Positions 32,821 to 33,287 of a stretch of 33,287 nt of DNA are shown here, piece after piece. The stretch's first letter is position 1, and each line of letters begins with the position of its first letter. The stretch is from Candidatus Methylacidiphilales bacterium (lineage in GTDB: Bacteria > Verrucomicrobiota > Verrucomicrobiia > Methylacidiphilales > JANWVL01). The notes under the pieces were generated by a model that saw nothing but the letters and a program-made list of their open reading frames with translations, ran no database searches and was not told where the DNA came from. The stretch spans positions 141,855-175,141 of the forward strand of contig JANWVL010000110.1 of the NCBI GenBank assembly GCA_025056655.1, in the 5' to 3' direction. The translations under genes and the position numbers were made by a program.

Positions 32821-33287
32821 ATGAACACCACACGGCTCCTCATCCTCACATCATGGTTTGTCGCTACAGCCTCAGTTCATGCGCAAGTCACTTACTTCTT
32901 CGGTGACAACACCCCCGGCGCCTCCCAAAACATCGTCCAAGCCTTCAACGCATGGAAAGGCGGTGTCGGCCCCAGCGTCGCAACCATGACCGGCGCCGCT
33001 CTAGCAGCAGGCACCATCGCCGGCGCAGGTGGCACCTACGTGATCGATACTGGCATCAACGCCTCCTCACCCTTCGGCGCTTCTCCTACAAGCACGGAGA
33101 TCAATGACCCACCGCCATGGACACGGACGTATGGCGGAGGCGTCTTCACCTACACCGTTTACAATACACCCATGCTGAATACAAATCCAGCCACGTGGAA
33201 CACACCCGCTGCATATCTCGGAAACCAAATCTACTATCCTGGCAGTCCATCTACACTCTCTGCCCAACTCCTCGCTTCCCACAACGC
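32821..33287 (+). CDS. Secreted protein of unknown function, N-terminal part (runs off the window)
   Basis: ATG at 32821 opens a frame with no stop before the window ends (155 complete codons). The first 21 residues (MNTTRLLILTSWFVATASVHA) form a signal peptide, cut before QVTYFFGDNT. The mature part is rich in Gly, Ala, Thr, Asn, Pro and Tyr, with predicted beta-type segments such as GGGVFTYTVYNTP. It has no cysteine or catalytic motif in the visible part. It resembles in style the large families of exported, possibly PEP-CTERM-sorted proteins of Verrucomicrobiota, but the C terminus needed to prove that is outside the window. An AT-rich 175-base spacer upstream separates it from the pseudouridine synthase gene, so it probably has its own promoter. 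Confidence 0.7.
   Translation, partial: MNTTRLLILTSWFVATASVHAQVTYFFGDNTPGASQNIVQAFNAWKGGVGPSVATMTGAALAAGTIAGAGGTYVIDTGINASSPFGASPTSTEINDPPPWTRTYGGGVFTYTVYNTPMLNTNPATWNTPAAYLGNQIYYPGSPSTLSAQLLASHN

Overview
The window looks like chromosomal DNA of a free-living, Gram-negative-type bacterium of the Verrucomicrobiota. Three things point there. A four-gene block at 7660-12210 matches, in order and size, the Akkermansia Amuc_1102/1101/1100/1099 type IV pilus-like block. There is a pseudopilin with the AFTLVELL signature typical of that phylum. LpxI, an outer-membrane-type lipoprotein and several surface-polysaccharide genes indicate an LPS-bearing outer membrane. The assignment is from memory of these families, not from a search. 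I see no tRNA, rRNA, CRISPR array or insertion sequence.

Left part (1-7523). The tail of one sugar-nucleotide-type dehydrogenase and a CDP-paratose 2-epimerase (tyvE/rfbE type) lie on the plus strand. They face a tight six-gene minus-strand run: McsA-like zinc protein, pheT, NlpC/P60 peptidase, sucC, sucD and a lipoate ligase-like protein. A plus-strand terminator hairpin for the epimerase lies inside the 3' end of the ligase gene.

Middle (7607-20983). The pilus-like block (Ig/OB-like exported protein, PilM-PilN fusion, Amuc_1100-like protein, Amuc_1099-like protein) ends without its usual secretin gene. Its last 101 bases overlap lpxI tail to tail. Then come a small lipoprotein overlapping thiE, the converging prs and aldo/keto reductase pair, rmuC, a sugar transferase of the kind associated with exosortase systems (preceded by an 11-codon upstream ORF with a strong ribosome binding site), a DUF362 exported protein and a pseudopilin.

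Right part (20984-33287). rplM-rpsI-argC-cytosine deaminase form a compact plus-strand operon. Facing it is a long minus-strand series, nusA-infB-rbfA-khpB-like-gmd-fcl-sugar transferase, in which translation genes run directly into GDP-fucose and exopolysaccharide genes. The nusA leader carries a good candidate promoter followed by a terminator-like hairpin with a T tract about 40 bases before the start codon, which suggests attenuation. An RluD-family pseudouridine synthase and the first 155 codons of a secreted protein of unknown function, which runs off the end, close the window.

The genes fall into four jobs: translation (pheT, rplM, rpsI, nusA, infB, rbfA, rluD-like), central metabolism and cofactors (sucCD, lplA-like, thiE, prs, argC, cytosine deaminase), cell surface polysaccharide and lipid A (tyvE, gmd, fcl, two sugar transferases, lpxI), and surface protein machinery (pilus-like block, pseudopilin, NlpC/P60). 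The most notable observations are the nusA leader, the secretin-less pilus block and its overprinted 3' end, the fungal-type cytosine deaminase, and a top-strand G/C skew that changes sign in multi-kilobase blocks regardless of gene direction.
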